Source: Acheta domesticus (lineage: Eukaryota; Arthropoda; Insecta; Orthoptera; Gryllidae). Taken from it: DNA of 64,000 nucleotides. A model generated the notes under the pieces. The model was not told where the DNA came from, did not search any database, and worked only from the letters and a program-made list of their open reading frames with translations. How positions within the stretch are numbered: the first letter of the stretch is position 1; every line of letters begins with the position of its first letter. Positions 11,700 through 23,164 of this stretch are shown here, in pieces. The DNA is taken from the NCBI GenBank assembly GCA_031308135.1, contig JAHLJT010009436.1, positions 139,956,303-140,020,302 of the forward strand. Direction: 5' to 3'. Position numbers and translations under genes: made by a program.

Positions 11700-14600
11700 A
11701 TGGGTGCGGTGCGAGCCGCGCTGCAGCTGCCGCTGCTGCTGTGCGCGCTGCTGGCGCTGGCGGCGGCGGCGCCCACGGAGGCCCCCGCGGCGGGGGCGTG
11801 CCCGCGCGGGTGCCGGTGCTTCGGGGCCGCGGACGGGGCCGCCGCCAACTGCAGCTCGGCCGCCGCCGCGCTCGCCCTGGGCGCGCGCGTGCGCGTGCTG
11901 CGCCTGTCGCGCTACGACGACCACCTCAGCGTCAAGGAGGGCGCCTTCCGCGCGCTCTCCGGCCTGCGCGAGCTGCACCTCGACCACCTCGGCCTCGTCA
12001 AGGTAATACTCTTACGACCCTTCGACGCGGATACTGCGATTTTCGTAACTTTGTCCCTGACAGGAATCAGCTGTTTCGCTGCCATCCAATCGGGAGCTTA
12101 TATTTTGCGATAGTGATGTCACTATGGTGACGTTTAAGCTCCCGATTGGATGAAACCGTGAACAGCTGACTTCTGTCAGGGACAAAGTTACGATAATCGC
12201 AGTATAAACACACGTCCCTTTGACGTCGGTTCTCCGAGTTAAACAGGGAGGCCACTTGCTTGGAAACAGGGAAAATTCGGGAATTTCATTGCTCTGGAAA
12301 AGTTGAAGAAAAATCAGAGAATTTTTTGAAGAATCGATGGAAGTCAGAAGTTTTTCAGATGTTTTCAAAACTAGATTTTATTCCTCAAAAATTGCTATTT
12401 TATTTTTGCTCAATTTTTATTTGTTAATATTTATTTGTTATTTTTTATTAGAATGTTTGATGTTCAATTTTTGTTGATTAGTTCTTTCTCGTCTCAAAAT
12501 TAGAGAACTGACTAATTCGCTTTAATATAGTCACCAACCAACTGGCAAATTAAAATGACAAATTAAAGTGACAAATTAAAAATCGTATCAGGAGAAAATG
12601 TTTCAAAACCTATTTGAAAACCAGAAATGAAGAAATTTTTGTGAGGAAATTAGTGGCCCCCTTTAAATAACTTTTATTTGGCGTACGATCAGCTGCGATG
12701 CAGGTATCCAATGGGGAGCATCAACACCATAACTTAAGTCGTAAGAAAGCTTCCGTTTGGATATCCTCGTCCCAGCTCATCGTTTGTCAAAAGTCATTCT
12801 AATTTAATCGAAGTATAATCGCGAGTCTCCGAACGTAAGACGTCAAGGGAGTTTGCTGTGCGCGGCCGGATGCCATGTTCAGAGAGCAGTCGAAGCAGGG
12901 CATTAAGATTGCTATCTGCTAGCGCGGTGAAGCTGAGTTTCCTCCCCTTCACCTATATCGGAATACTACTTCACCAGTCCTAGGCTAAGAATCATTATCA
13001 TGAGCTGTTTTGAATTATGCAAAATGACACGTGTTTAACGTGATAACGTAGATAATCGCATTAAGAACTTTGATATTTTTTACATTTCAACATCACACAT
13101 GGTAATTGTTTTAGTTCTTTCAGTCATTTAAATCGCGATAATTTGTGAATAATTTAAAATGTTATTAAACTATTTGTTGTTAATAATGAAGTAAATAAGT
13201 TGGACACAATTATACGATTGTAAAAATTGCATTTGATCTTTCAAAATATTAGTAAGTGCACATTCCCTTTTGGAGTATCATTGTCGTCCCGTCTCCAGGT
13301 AAATTTTGTAAATTTTCCTTTATTACCTTATGCTCTAAAAGGTAGTTTTATAGTCTATGCCCCTCACCCATCTTGCAGCTTTTGCAGATGTTCCTTTTTA
13401 CTTTCAATCGGTGACATCGTTTACATTCCATTCTAAATTGTAATTTATTTTTCGAGCTCTTGTATCTATCGTAAATCTTCGTGAATTAATTACAATAGGG
13501 GCTATCTGCAATCGGTTGTCTTTAATACATGCATTCTCACACTTGTACATTATATATATTTTTCTAAAATCTGGAAAATAACTCACCCGTCTGAACCAAT
13601 CGTTTGACTACTAAGTGTATCTTTCCATTCGTTTTATCTTCACATTTCATGTTATCATTTCATTATCATTACATTATTAATACAATCACAACCAATGTAA
13701 CAAGGATTGCCCCTCTTGTAGGTGTACCCGGGCGCGTTCCGCGGCCTGAACCAGCTGGAGACGCTGGACCTGTCGCACAACGCGCTGAGCGCCGGGGACG
13801 AGGTGTCGCGCGCGCTGCGCGACCTGCCCGCGCTGCGCAGGCTCTCGCTGCGCGGCAACAACTTCGGCGCCGCCCACGGCGTCGCGCCGGCGCTCGCCTC
13901 CCGCACGCTCAAGTTCGTCGACCTCGGCCGCTGCAAGCTGCGCGCCCTCCCGCCCACCGTCTTCGCCGGCCTCTCGCACGTCCGCCACATCGTGCTCGAC
14001 GGCAACTTCATTCGCGAGTTCGTCGCGGCTGCCTTCCCGAGAAGCGTCGTCTCCCTCGACTTGAGCCACAACGACATCGACCGCGTCTCCAGGGCCGAAC
14101 TCAACAAGCTCGAGAACGTGGATTCGATAGAGTTGGCGGAGAATCCCATCCACTGTACCTGCGAGCTTCTGAAGATATCGTTTGAATACAATATGAACAA
14201 AGCTGTCGTGTGCGCCTATCCCAAGCAACTCATGGGGAAAGATTTGCTGAAAATTAAGAAACATCAAGTATGTGCGGGTCATAAGAAAGCTAAGCGAGAG
14301 GCAGGGAATGAGTTGGACGATGAAGCACTGTCTGCTGAAGAACTCGACAACGGTGACGATCTGGCAACCAACCACCAAGAAGACGATCCAGAGGACGCCG
14401 TTGATGCCGTAAACAGTCCCGTAGAAGAAGCGGACGCAGAGGACACCGAAGGTGCCGCCAACGCTGCTGATACTGAGGAAGACGAGGAAGAAACACCGGA
14501 ACAGACTCCCGACAAACTTGACAGTGAGCCGAAAGGACCCGCTGTCGAAAACGCTGGTGATGAGGCAGAAGAAACGGAACCTGAGGCTCCAGCTGTGTCC

Positions 14601-17600
14601 GCAGAAGAAAAGAATGAACCTGATGAGGAGCCTGAAGATATTGATGGTGTTGCCGAGGAAGGGAAGTCTTCAAAAGAGACTGAAAAAGTTGCGTTGGAAG
14701 ACGAAGTTAACGAAGAGGAAGGAGAAGTGGCAGATCACGCTGCTTCGCATGCCAAATCGGACACGCCACCTGATGAAGCCGACGACACTGAAGAGGAGCC
14801 GGAGGAAGCCCCTGAATCACCAGCAGATGGGGAAGGGGCAGAACCTGTGGATGATAATGATGAAAATGTCGAAAATACCCACGTTGGTGCAGCCATACGA
14901 AATGATGACGATGCGGAGAACGAGGACGCTGAAGATGAGAACGCTCAAGAAACGTCAAATGTGGACCCTGTCGTAGCTTCCGACGAAGAAGAAAATGCTG
15001 ACGAACAGGAGACTCCTGTGGAGAACGATGACGAAGTTGCTGAGGAAGATCCTCCAGAAAGTCTGCCAGCTTCTGCTTACAATCACTTGAAAACGGAAGA
15101 CGAAAACGTTAGTCAAGATAAAGCGACTGATGGTGAAAATAAGGCCGATAACAATGAAGAAAACGCGCCTGAAAAGTTAAATTCAGATGAAGACTACTCT
15201 GCCCCAGAAGTTGCTGATCCTCCGCTGGAGGAACCAACAGATTCACTTGAGGATGCAGACTACTCCGCGCCAGAAGTTGCTGATCCTCCCAAGAAGGAAG
15301 TGGGTAACGATGATGATGCAGAACCCGGTAAAGAAACTGCTGAAGAAGAAAATGATCAGGAACACTCTATGCCCGAAGTAGCTGAGAAACCAGACAGCAT
15401 TCCCGATGACGATGGTGAAGAAACTAATACTGGAAACTCACAAGGAGCTCCGGAGGAAACCGAACCCAAAACAGAGGATGCAGACAATGCTGACGGAGAT
15501 GGCCTGGACGACGACAAGACAGAGAACGAGGACGAAGATGCCCTCAACACAGTGAACAATGAGGATGACACTCTCCCAGGTGTTGCTCTTTCAAGGACTA
15601 ACGATAACGAAGGAGAAGCTGACAATACCGGACACGGGCCAGGCAATGAAGAAACCGATGATGAAGTGGAAAACGTGCCGAGCAATGATAATGTTGTGCA
15701 TTCAAGCGGCGTGGGGGCTCGAGTGGAATCAGGAGATCCCAAAGTGGGTGACGCAGACGATGACGATGATGAAGATGGTAACAAAAATATTCTCGCCGCT
15801 GGTGTTAACATAGAGGATGAAAATAAAGAAGAAACTGGAGACCACGACTCTAAACCGGATAATGAAGATGACACAGATGTCGATGGCAACACCGGTGTCG
15901 ATACTGTCGAAAACGAAGCGCAAGAAAATCCTGAAGTAGAAAATGAAGATGCGAAGAACAGCGACGTTCTAGTAGCTGCCGGTTTGGACAATGATTCTGA
16001 AGAAGAGGAAGGCGATGAGAAAGTGGAAGAAAGTGATAATTTGGGAACTGGACTTGTGGGTGCTGCAGATGATACTAAAAACACAGAGGATGAGAAAACA
16101 CTTGAAGACGAGTTGGAAGAAGACCGAGCTCATGCGACGTTAGGTCACGAAGATATTGATGAAGAAATCAGTGGTGCTGATCACACAAACGATGCTGTTA
16201 AGAATGAACCAAGCGAAGAGAAACTTGAAGACGAACATGAAGGGCCTATTGTAATTCCGCCGCTGACCAGCGACAAAGAAAATGAAGATGATAATGTTGA
16301 CACTGAAGATGATGGTTTGGAAAGAGAAAATGGTATATTAGATGAAAATGAAAATAAGGATACAGGCCACGCACAGATTGAAGGCACTGAAGATACAGAT
16401 GGCGAAGAACCAAAAGAATACGAGGAAGTGAATGAAGGAGATGAGCAAGAAAGAAAATCGCCGGGAGGCGCTCTGTCAGTTGCGCCCACTGATAATGAGG
16501 ACAGCGAGGAAGAAGGCAGTGGGAATGTGTTGGACGCCTTGGATGATACTGCAGTTGACACTCCCAAAAACGAAGACGACTGGGCTGAAGACACCGAAAC
16601 TGACAACGAAAATGAGAATGAAGCAGTTCCACCTTTGGGCAATGCCGACTCGAAGGAGGTGGCAGGCACTTCCGGTGAGGGAGTGGACGAGGCCGCGGAG
16701 GTTGATCCAAGCGAAGAGCCGCCACGTGTCATCGCCGCCGCCGACAACGCCACAGACGAAGAAGAAGAACAACCCGGTTCGGGTGCCGGGGCCGTGGTCC
16801 CTGCTGGCGTGCCACTCGATCGAGATGAAGAGCCCGCTTCCAACGAAGAAGACGAAGGCTCTGGTCAGGAGTTACCGTTTGGTCACGTGCCTGCCATCAC
16901 CGGAGACGATACTGACAAGGCAGACGACGACGACGAAGAAGGCTCTGGCAAGGGGGTGTTCATTCCGGTCGTCCCTGGCCGGGACCGTGTAGAAGACACC
17001 GACGTGGAGGTCGACGAGGGTATGGACGACTTGGACGATACCGATAAGGCAACTACAGTAGCTCCCGTGGTTGCGCCGGAGGACGAAATCATTCCCAGAA
17101 TCCACATGCCCCCGCAGGCCGCGCCTCCGAGCGTGCGGGATGAAGAACCGCTTCCACCTGTCGAGGAAGAGCCTGTTGAGGAAGAGCCCTCGGAGGAACA
17201 AGAGATACCCGAGGAAGGAGGAGCGCCCGTCCCCGACGAAGAACCGGAGGACGTTCAGGGACGTGACAGAAGCGATTCGGGTCGCGCGCTGCTTCCTATA
17301 CACCCTGCCAGCGCCGACGACGTGGACGATGCTGACGCAGAAGCTCCCGATCAGACCGCCAACGCCGGAGAAGACGGAGATCTGAACGTGGACGTCGCAC
17401 CCGGAATGGACGACGCCAAGAAGGGCAACATAGCTGAAGCCGACGGGGATCGTACGGACGGTTCTGAAGCTCTGAACAAGGAAGCTGCTATGTCCATGAA
17501 CACCATCGCATCGTACGTGGTGCTGGGCGCAATTATGGTGATCGTCGTCTTCCTTCTGGGCTACGCCGTGTGCCGCAGCCGTCGTCAGAAGAGCCCCAGC

Positions 17601-18233
17601 GCCCGCGATAAGGACCCGGAAAACCCCGACCGTGAGCTCCACGAAGTGAACAAGCCCCTGATCAACAACCACCACCCGGCTGGTCCGGAGAAGCAGCCGC
17701 TGGACGAGACGCAGCAGCCGCTCATGACCAAAGAGCAAGAGGCGTCGCTCACCGTCGACCCGGAGAAGAAGCCCCTGACGGAGGACACGACGGACGCGGC
17801 CAACCACAAGCCCAAGCAGAACGGCAGCGTGCCCGAGGTGGTGGTGGTGGAGAAGCAGGCGGCCCCGGTGGCCAACGGCAAGGCGGCCTCCCCGGCGGCG
17901 GAGCGCGCCCCGTCGCCCGCCGCCCCGGCGCCCGCGCCGTCGCCCACGGCCGCCGCCCCGCCGCCCACCACGCCCATGGCGCCCGCCGCCGCCGCCCCCG
18001 CCTCGCCCGCCGCCGCCGCGGACGGCCACGCCGCCGCCAACGGCAACGCCCTGCCGCTCGCCAACGGAGGCTCCGTGTCGCCCGGCGCCGCCCCGCCGCC
18101 GGCCTCGTCGCCCGCCGCACCGCCCGTGTCGCCGGGCGCCGTGCGCGTGGTCGCCAAGGAGTTGCCCGACTCGGTGGCCAAGCGGCCGGTCATCATCATG
18201 AACCGCGGGGCGGATCCGCAGCAGCAGGTGTGA
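11700..18233 (+). CDS. wdp: Windpipe-like LRR transmembrane proteoglycan (two coding exons)
   Basis: Coding exons are 11700-12002 and 13722-18233. Both splice sites are canonical and in phase 0 (AAG|GTAATA; TTGTAG|GTG), giving about 1604 residues. A hydrophobic signal peptide spans residues 1-24. An LRRNT cysteine cluster (C34, C38, C40, C51) and about seven leucine-rich repeats follow (for example LETLDLSHNALS, SVVSLDLSHNDI). The LRRCT has C246, C248, C265 and C285. Residues 290-1357 form an Asp/Glu-rich stalk, with Ser-Gly dipeptides in acidic or Gly context at 1034, 1085, 1121, 1148, 1176 and 1287. A transmembrane helix (about 1366-1386) precedes CRSRR and a Pro/Ala-rich tail carrying four PL motifs. 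Drosophila windpipe is a chondroitin sulfate proteoglycan with the same plan (LRRs, GAG sites, one TM) that restrains growth signalling, but it is much shorter. Orthology is inferred from architecture; another LRR membrane protein is possible. Exon 1 and both ends of exon 2 are far more GC-rich than the acidic part. Confidence 0.72.
12034..12202. mobile_element. MITE family A, copy 2, in intron 1
   Basis: It is 169 bp like copy 1, with the same termini (CTGCGATTTTCG... and inverse) and flanking TA at 12032-12033 and 12203-12204. The core is related but in a partly different arrangement (GTGATGTCACTATGGTGACG). The transcribed hairpin would sit very near the 5' splice site of the windpipe-like gene. 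Confidence 0.75.
12660..12816. mobile_element. Degenerate relative of the MITE family, in intron 1
   Basis: It ends AATTTAATCGAAGTA like the copy at 28360-28501. It retains GATCAGCTG near one end and CAGCTC near the other, and a core resembling TCCAATGGGGAGC and the inverse. The left boundary is uncertain. It is more diverged than the other members. Confidence 0.5.
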
Positions 18234-18995
18234 GCAGCCACGCCCCTCGCGGCCGGCGACAACGCCGCCTCGCCGCCGCCGCCGCCGCCGCCGCAGCCGC
18301 CGCCCAGCAGCCGACGCGTCGCCGCGGCCGCGCGCTTAGATGTGGTTTCATATATTCCTTGAACGTCGTGACCGAAGCCAAATCGTAGGCATAAGGAAAC
18401 ATCGACCAAATTCCAGTCCCAAGCAGAAGTAACCTTAGCTACATATCAGATATGTGATAAGGGTGTTTCCTTGTGCGCATAGACGTTTAGTGTGGATGAG
18501 CTAGTCACGGCCCTCATATCGAACCGTTTGTATATTTTTATAACGGCGCCTTGGTTTTTTTCTAATTTAGTAATCACATTTTTGCAGTGAGAATTATTAT
18601 ATTAGCATTCCTTGGCAGAAATTTTTCCACAACAAACAAGACAAAAAAATAATTGGCCTGATTTTTTTTTTCGCGGGAGGGGGGCCAACAGGGTAGGATC
18701 GTGTGATAGGTTAGCTTGTTGACTCTTCTTTACATTCACATTTTACATAAAATATTTTTCTATTCCAAAATTTGGAGGATAATCCACGACGGAATCCACG
18801 TTATCCCTTACGTTAGTGCTCGGTGGAGGAGCTTGGCTGCCGCCACGGAGGGACGCCGCGCGGTCGGCTGAAGGCGTTGGCTGCTCGTCGCCGCTTGTAT
18901 ACGATTTGAAACGCCCGCCCTTCTGGCACTGGTCGAGGACAGGATGTGGGGCGTATGACACGCCGCACCCCGTGCTGCCATCGGAGGTGTGGGTA

Positions 18996-19550
18996 CACTT
19001 CGCTCCGCTCCGCTCCGCTTCAGGGCCGCTCGGCTACGGTCGCGAGTGTTCGGCTGAGCTCGGTTCCGTTCGGTTCCTTCCGCTCTGATTTTCTAGCGTA
19101 AGACACTAAAGCAAGTTGGTGCTACTTTGCGGTGTGTATGTGTGTAATTGTGCCATACTTTTCGTCATATCTCGACACCCGTCAGTGTATTCTCGTGGTC
19201 GTCATTCCATTAGATGTTTCGCCTTAATGTTTCATATCAATAAATTGTGATGAAGTTTGGGAAGTTAAAATTTGATATCGATAAGGACGTGTTCTTATTT
19301 TTATTAACATTTCTCTCACTTCTAGATAGTTCGTCCAATATGTTGTGTTTTTAAGAAATGTAGAGAATATTACGATAACATTTTATGTACTTGCCCAGTT
19401 GCATAGTCTTCCTTCAAAAGTATATCTAAGCAGATAGCTCGTGAGTAGGTCGCTGTCCATGCGACTTATGATCGAATCGCGTCTAACTGCGATACGGAAG
19501 GGAATCGGAGCTGAGTAGAGTGGAGTGGAGCGGAGCGGAGCGCACTAGAG
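18996..19550. repeat. Inverted pentamer repeats, CGCTC and GAGCG
   Basis: TTCGCTCCGCTCCGCTCCGC near 19000 is echoed in opposite orientation by GGAGTGGAGCGGAGCGGAGC near 19525, with partly similar flanks inside. This could be a diverged inverted-repeat transposon of about 550 bp or two independent simple repeats. No target duplication is evident. A third, short GGAGCGGAGCGGAGC lies near 22788. Confidence 0.35.
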
Positions 19551-19685
19551 AAATAAGTCTCACGGAGTTACGCTAAGACTCTGGTATAATAAACCCGTTT
19601 TATTTCGCGTTGCACTGTTTTGTACCCGCACGCCTTTGTCATGTCGCGGGATGCTGTGCCATGCGACCCAGCAGTTCCTAATAAA

Positions 19686-19864
19686 GGCTACATTCACTGC
19701 AGAAAGTTGCATGCGACTGTTGCTAGTAGTACGCAACATAACATGTAAATGCACTCCTGGTTAAAAGGCTTCACAACAATTACGAGGTGCTTGCAACCTT
19801 GCGATTGGTTGCTACAACGAGCGAACGCGACTGTTTCATGCAACACCTTGTGGAGAATGTAGCC
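19686..19864. mobile_element. Possible MITE with GGCTACATTC termini
   Basis: GGCTACATTC at the left is matched by GAATGTAGCC at the right, and GTTGCATGCGACTG by an imperfect inverse (CGCGACTGTTTCATGCAAC). The span is about 179 bp. No target-site duplication is clear, so the superfamily is undetermined. Confidence 0.45.
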
Positions 19865-20537
19865 ATCGCGCCGCGCCGCCAACTACATCGCACGGCGCGG
19901 CGCTGCCGTTGATGATCGCACGGCCAGAACACCGAGGCCCCTGGCGAAGGCCCGACGCGACGGAGTGAATATATTGCTTGTATTTATTTTTGTAGTGTTG
20001 TATATGTTTATGAGGTTGGTAAACCAATGCTGTGAATAACGTGCGCTTTGTAAATTTGTAAGTCTTCGGAGTTCGAACTGGTGCAAGTTTTAGGAGCCGC
20101 CTCTCGAATGCAAGATTTTTCGAAGAGCTTTTCATATTTATTTCTACTCGAAACTTGCTACGTTTGGCTTGTTGCAAGAAGTATATTTATTCTACAACTA
20201 TTGTTCAATGGACATCCATAGAAATACATAGTTGTTTGTATATGCACAACGTTTTGCAATGTGAATGAATAACGACAAGTATCTCATTTTGTGAGTTGCT
20301 TCGTGCTAGTACAGAAGTTACTACGTTCAGATTTGTGACGACTGATTTTTCTAGTGATTAGTTTAAAGACAATGGACGTGTACATAGGGTTAATGGTTAA
20401 GATAGGACTGAAGTGAATCAGCTGATACGCTGGAAAAAAGGTTTTGCTTTATGTGTTGTGTTTAGTTGTGAATGAGAAGTTTAATTGTTCCTTTAGAGTT
20501 ATTCTATTTTCAGTTATGAGTCACTAGCAATACACTT

Positions 20538-20714
20538 CGTCCGGAGAGGAATGCTTTATGTAGTTGGTGGCGTGCGTCGGTGTTGCGAAGATTTCATATG
20601 GCTCTGCTTGAACAGTCTTTGTGCATACAGACCGCATTCATCACTAAACTATACGCCAGCTTTTGTCGCAGTTCAGTTGCGGGTTGTATTTAAACAAAAT
20701 TTCCTCTCCGGACG
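20538..20714. mobile_element. Small inverted-repeat element (CGTCCGGAGAGGAA termini)
   Basis: A perfect 14-bp sequence at 20538-20551 recurs inverted at 20701-20714, bounding 177 bp with no coding content. A non-autonomous DNA transposon is the simplest reading. No matching flanking duplication is visible. Confidence 0.45.
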
Positions 20715-21215
20715 TGTTTTCCAGCTCTCTTCCAGTGTATTAAAAAGCTCAAGATGAGAGAATGTTGTGAGTGTATGGATTTTTGTTGGTGTGAATGACT
20801 TCAATAAAAAAAATATAATGTACTTTCACTGTCGTAGATGTTTCAAATTGTACTGTCTCTCGGCCGTCCAACTTTCACCCTACTGCCCTTGTTCACGAGA
20901 CGACTGCGGATAATTGTGTAGATAACTTTGGATAAGCGCCCGCCTAACTAGAATCCTTTCCAGTCAGTGGGAGAAAGAGGAAATACGAGAGCCAGAGGAC
21001 CAACGCGCAGTTTAGTGGACTGTCCGCGAGACAGATTTGTATGTACCTTCCTCCAGCCTGTGTCCTTTGTCGTCCTTCATAATATTCTATGGACATATTT
21101 CGCTTTTACATACTATTTCTTTTTATATTGTAATATTAAATATCCATGTAAGCTAGTAGGTTTCAAAGATGTATATGGAACAATATAATTGTTTTTCAAA
21201 TAAATACTTTTCCAT

Positions 21216-22363
21216 TGTAGATTTTATGTCCGATTATTAAAACCTATGTATTATCCCCTGTCTCTCCTTTTTTAATAGTTGACATAACTACTAACTATTT
21301 AATAGTTGACATAGCAAACTAAAAACTAATCTAAAATAAATGTTATCTTCATAGATAAGTCGGATAAAACATATTAATGACAAGTTAGCTCAGAAAAAAT
21401 CGGAAATAATTTAATTCCATAAATATTCATGATTGTTCTTCCCCTTCACACCTATTCTTGAGGTGATAGCCTTAATGTGAGTGCAATTCCTAGTACTTCA
21501 GAAAACTCCACATATAATTATCGAACTTTCGGTGGATTTTTTAGTTTAATAACGTATCTAAAATATTATAACCCAGCAGTAAATGAATAAGCAATGACAT
21601 TTTTACGATTCCGAAAAAACAATACAAGTTTCATGAAAAAAAAAGTTTTTTCTTTGTCCGAATACCGACTGAAGTAGAATCATCTTTGTATGAATTTGTA
21701 AATGAGTCAAATAAGCTGGCTGTAGATCAAAGGTATATCACTACAGAATTTTTATCCCCTGTTTAATTAGAAGAGTGGTACTTATCCGTCCAGACGTGAA
21801 TATATTACAAGAGTGTTAAATATAACATTGTTCGTGAATGTTCGATACATTTCCTAAAACCTGACTTAGATAATTCGATGACGAAGTGTAAGGAGAGTGG
21901 TAGTAGAACGTACTACGTATCATACGATGAAATACTCCAAATACCAGAGAACTGTTAAAGGCAATTCAGAATAATTCAAAACATGTGAGCAGCCTCGATA
22001 TACTTCTTGTTAAAATTACAGAAATGTGAAGATAGGCCTTAATGAGGACTTTATTAACTAAACTTTTTTTAAATTTTTATATTGTTTAACCACATGAAAG
22101 AGCATTCAGAAGTTAGAATGAAAATTTGAAATTCTTCACTGATTTCCTATTAGATTCGTAAACTTGAACATGTTCAAATATAGTATACAAATTACATGAT
22201 TTTTGTCATTAAGAGCAGTTAATAAACAGAAGTTGATCTAATATTTTACTTGGTCGTAATATTTCATCGACATAATAGTTATGCATTTATCAAATTCTCG
22301 ACCGGCAGAAAAAATTCAATTGCAAAATCGCTGATGGATTTGCGATTGAGGAACCTTCTGTCA
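21216..22363. other. AT-rich intergenic sequence
   Basis: TAATAGTTGACATA occurs twice at about 21276-21312. Otherwise I see no frame, RNA gene or repeat that I can support. Confidence 0.4.
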
Positions 22364-22371
22364 CGAAAAAC

Positions 22372-22547
22372 CAGAGGCGTATCTAGGTATTCAGGCGACC
22401 ATGGCAAACACAGAATTTGCGCCCCTGTGAGGATACTTCAAATTAGGGTTGTTGTTATTTCGTTTAGCAGGTGCACTCTAAATAGCGCCCCTTGTGAGTG
22501 GCGCCCATGGCACGTGCCATGTCTACCATACCGTAGATACGCCACTG
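22372..22547. mobile_element. hAT-type MITE with perfect 8-bp target duplication
   Basis: The termini CAGAGGCGTATCTAGG and the inverse of CAGTGGCGTATCTACGG match at 14 of 16 bases. They bound 176 bp of non-coding sequence. CGAAAAAC flanks both ends exactly (22364-22371 and 22548-22555). The CAG-GGCG terminus resembles, but is not the same as, that of the autonomous hAT at 874. A different source transposase is therefore likely. Confidence 0.85.
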
Positions 22548-22555
22548 CGAAAAAC

Positions 22556-22979
22556 TGCGTGTAAAACATCCACAAAAAATAAAAGCTTAAAAAGGCCGAG
22601 TAGTCTCGTCGAACACTAGCCTACAACAATGCTCGCCCTTCCCTTGAACCACATAGCCTGCGGGCGTGAAACCGTACAAGGCGAGAACAACATCCCGCCC
22701 CTTTTGGCACCATTCACGCGACGTCCCTCATTGATTCGCAGCCCGTTGCTTTGTCAGCGGGCGAGCGGACTCCACCTACGGCAGGCGCGGAGCGGAGCGG
22801 AGCCGCGGGCGTGATGAGATAGATGGAACGAGCGCTCCACAAGACGGTCAAGGGCGCCCCGCCGCGGCCGGGCCGCGCGAATTACCCTGCCGTTGCGTCA
22901 CGGCCCTTGGCCTCGCGCGGCCGACCGCGGTGACACCGACGCGTCGCCGCGAACATGCTGCACCTTTCGCTTGTGCTAC
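22556..22979. other. GC-rich spacer between inverted hAT MITEs
   Basis: Mixed sequence to 22740, then strongly CpG-rich to about 22970. No gene signals are seen. Confidence 0.4.
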
Positions 22980-22987
22980 CCAGAGGC

Positions 22988-23164
22988 AGAGCTCTAGTAT
23001 CTACGGTATGGCAGACATGGCACGTTGCATGGGCGCCACTCACAAAGGGCGCTATTTAGAGTATACCCGCTAAAACAAATAACAATAACTCTAATTTGAA
23101 CTATCCTGACGGGCGCAAATTTTATGCTTGCCATGGGCGCCTGAATACCTAGATATGCCTCTGT
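22988..23164. mobile_element. Second hAT MITE copy, inverted relative to 22372
   Basis: The reverse complement follows the 22372 copy over nearly its full length (for example TATCTAGGTATTCAGGCG, CTCTAAATAGCGCCC, GTGAGTGGCGCCCATG). The proximal end carries a short substitution (AGAGCTCTA) where the terminus should be. CCAGAGGC flanks both sides (22980-22987, 23165-23172) but resembles the terminus itself, so the boundaries are uncertain. Confidence 0.65.

Larger units (their letters stand above)
12003..13721 (+). other. Intron 1 of the windpipe-like gene
   Basis: A phase-0 GT-AG intron of 1719 bp splits the LRR block between LDHLGLVK and VYPGAFRGLNQ, restoring a continuous repeat. It is AT-rich against very GC-rich exons. 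One MITE begins 29 bases after the donor (12034-12202) and a degenerate relative lies at 12660-12816. No other frame or RNA is supported inside it. Confidence 0.85.
18234..21215 (+). other. 3' region of the windpipe-like gene with candidate poly(A) signals
   Basis: GC-rich sequence continues about 100 bp past the TGA stop, then the base composition drops. AATAAA hexamers occur at 19239-19244, 20803-20808 (followed by an A-run and a T/G-rich stretch) and 21199-21204. Any of them could end the transcript, and the one at 20803 has the best downstream context. The region also holds two small inverted-repeat elements (19686, 20538) and no other coding sequence. Confidence 0.4.

Noticed and set aside
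14279..18409. Long antisense and shifted frames within the windpipe-like gene, including a 385-codon antisense frame
   Set aside because: They mirror the acidic-codon composition of the sense frame. The sense frame has signal peptide, LRR, TM and splice evidence, and the others have none.
22250..22564. 104-codon frame near 22.3 kb
   Set aside because: It runs through the hAT MITE including its terminus and target duplication, so it is not a gene.
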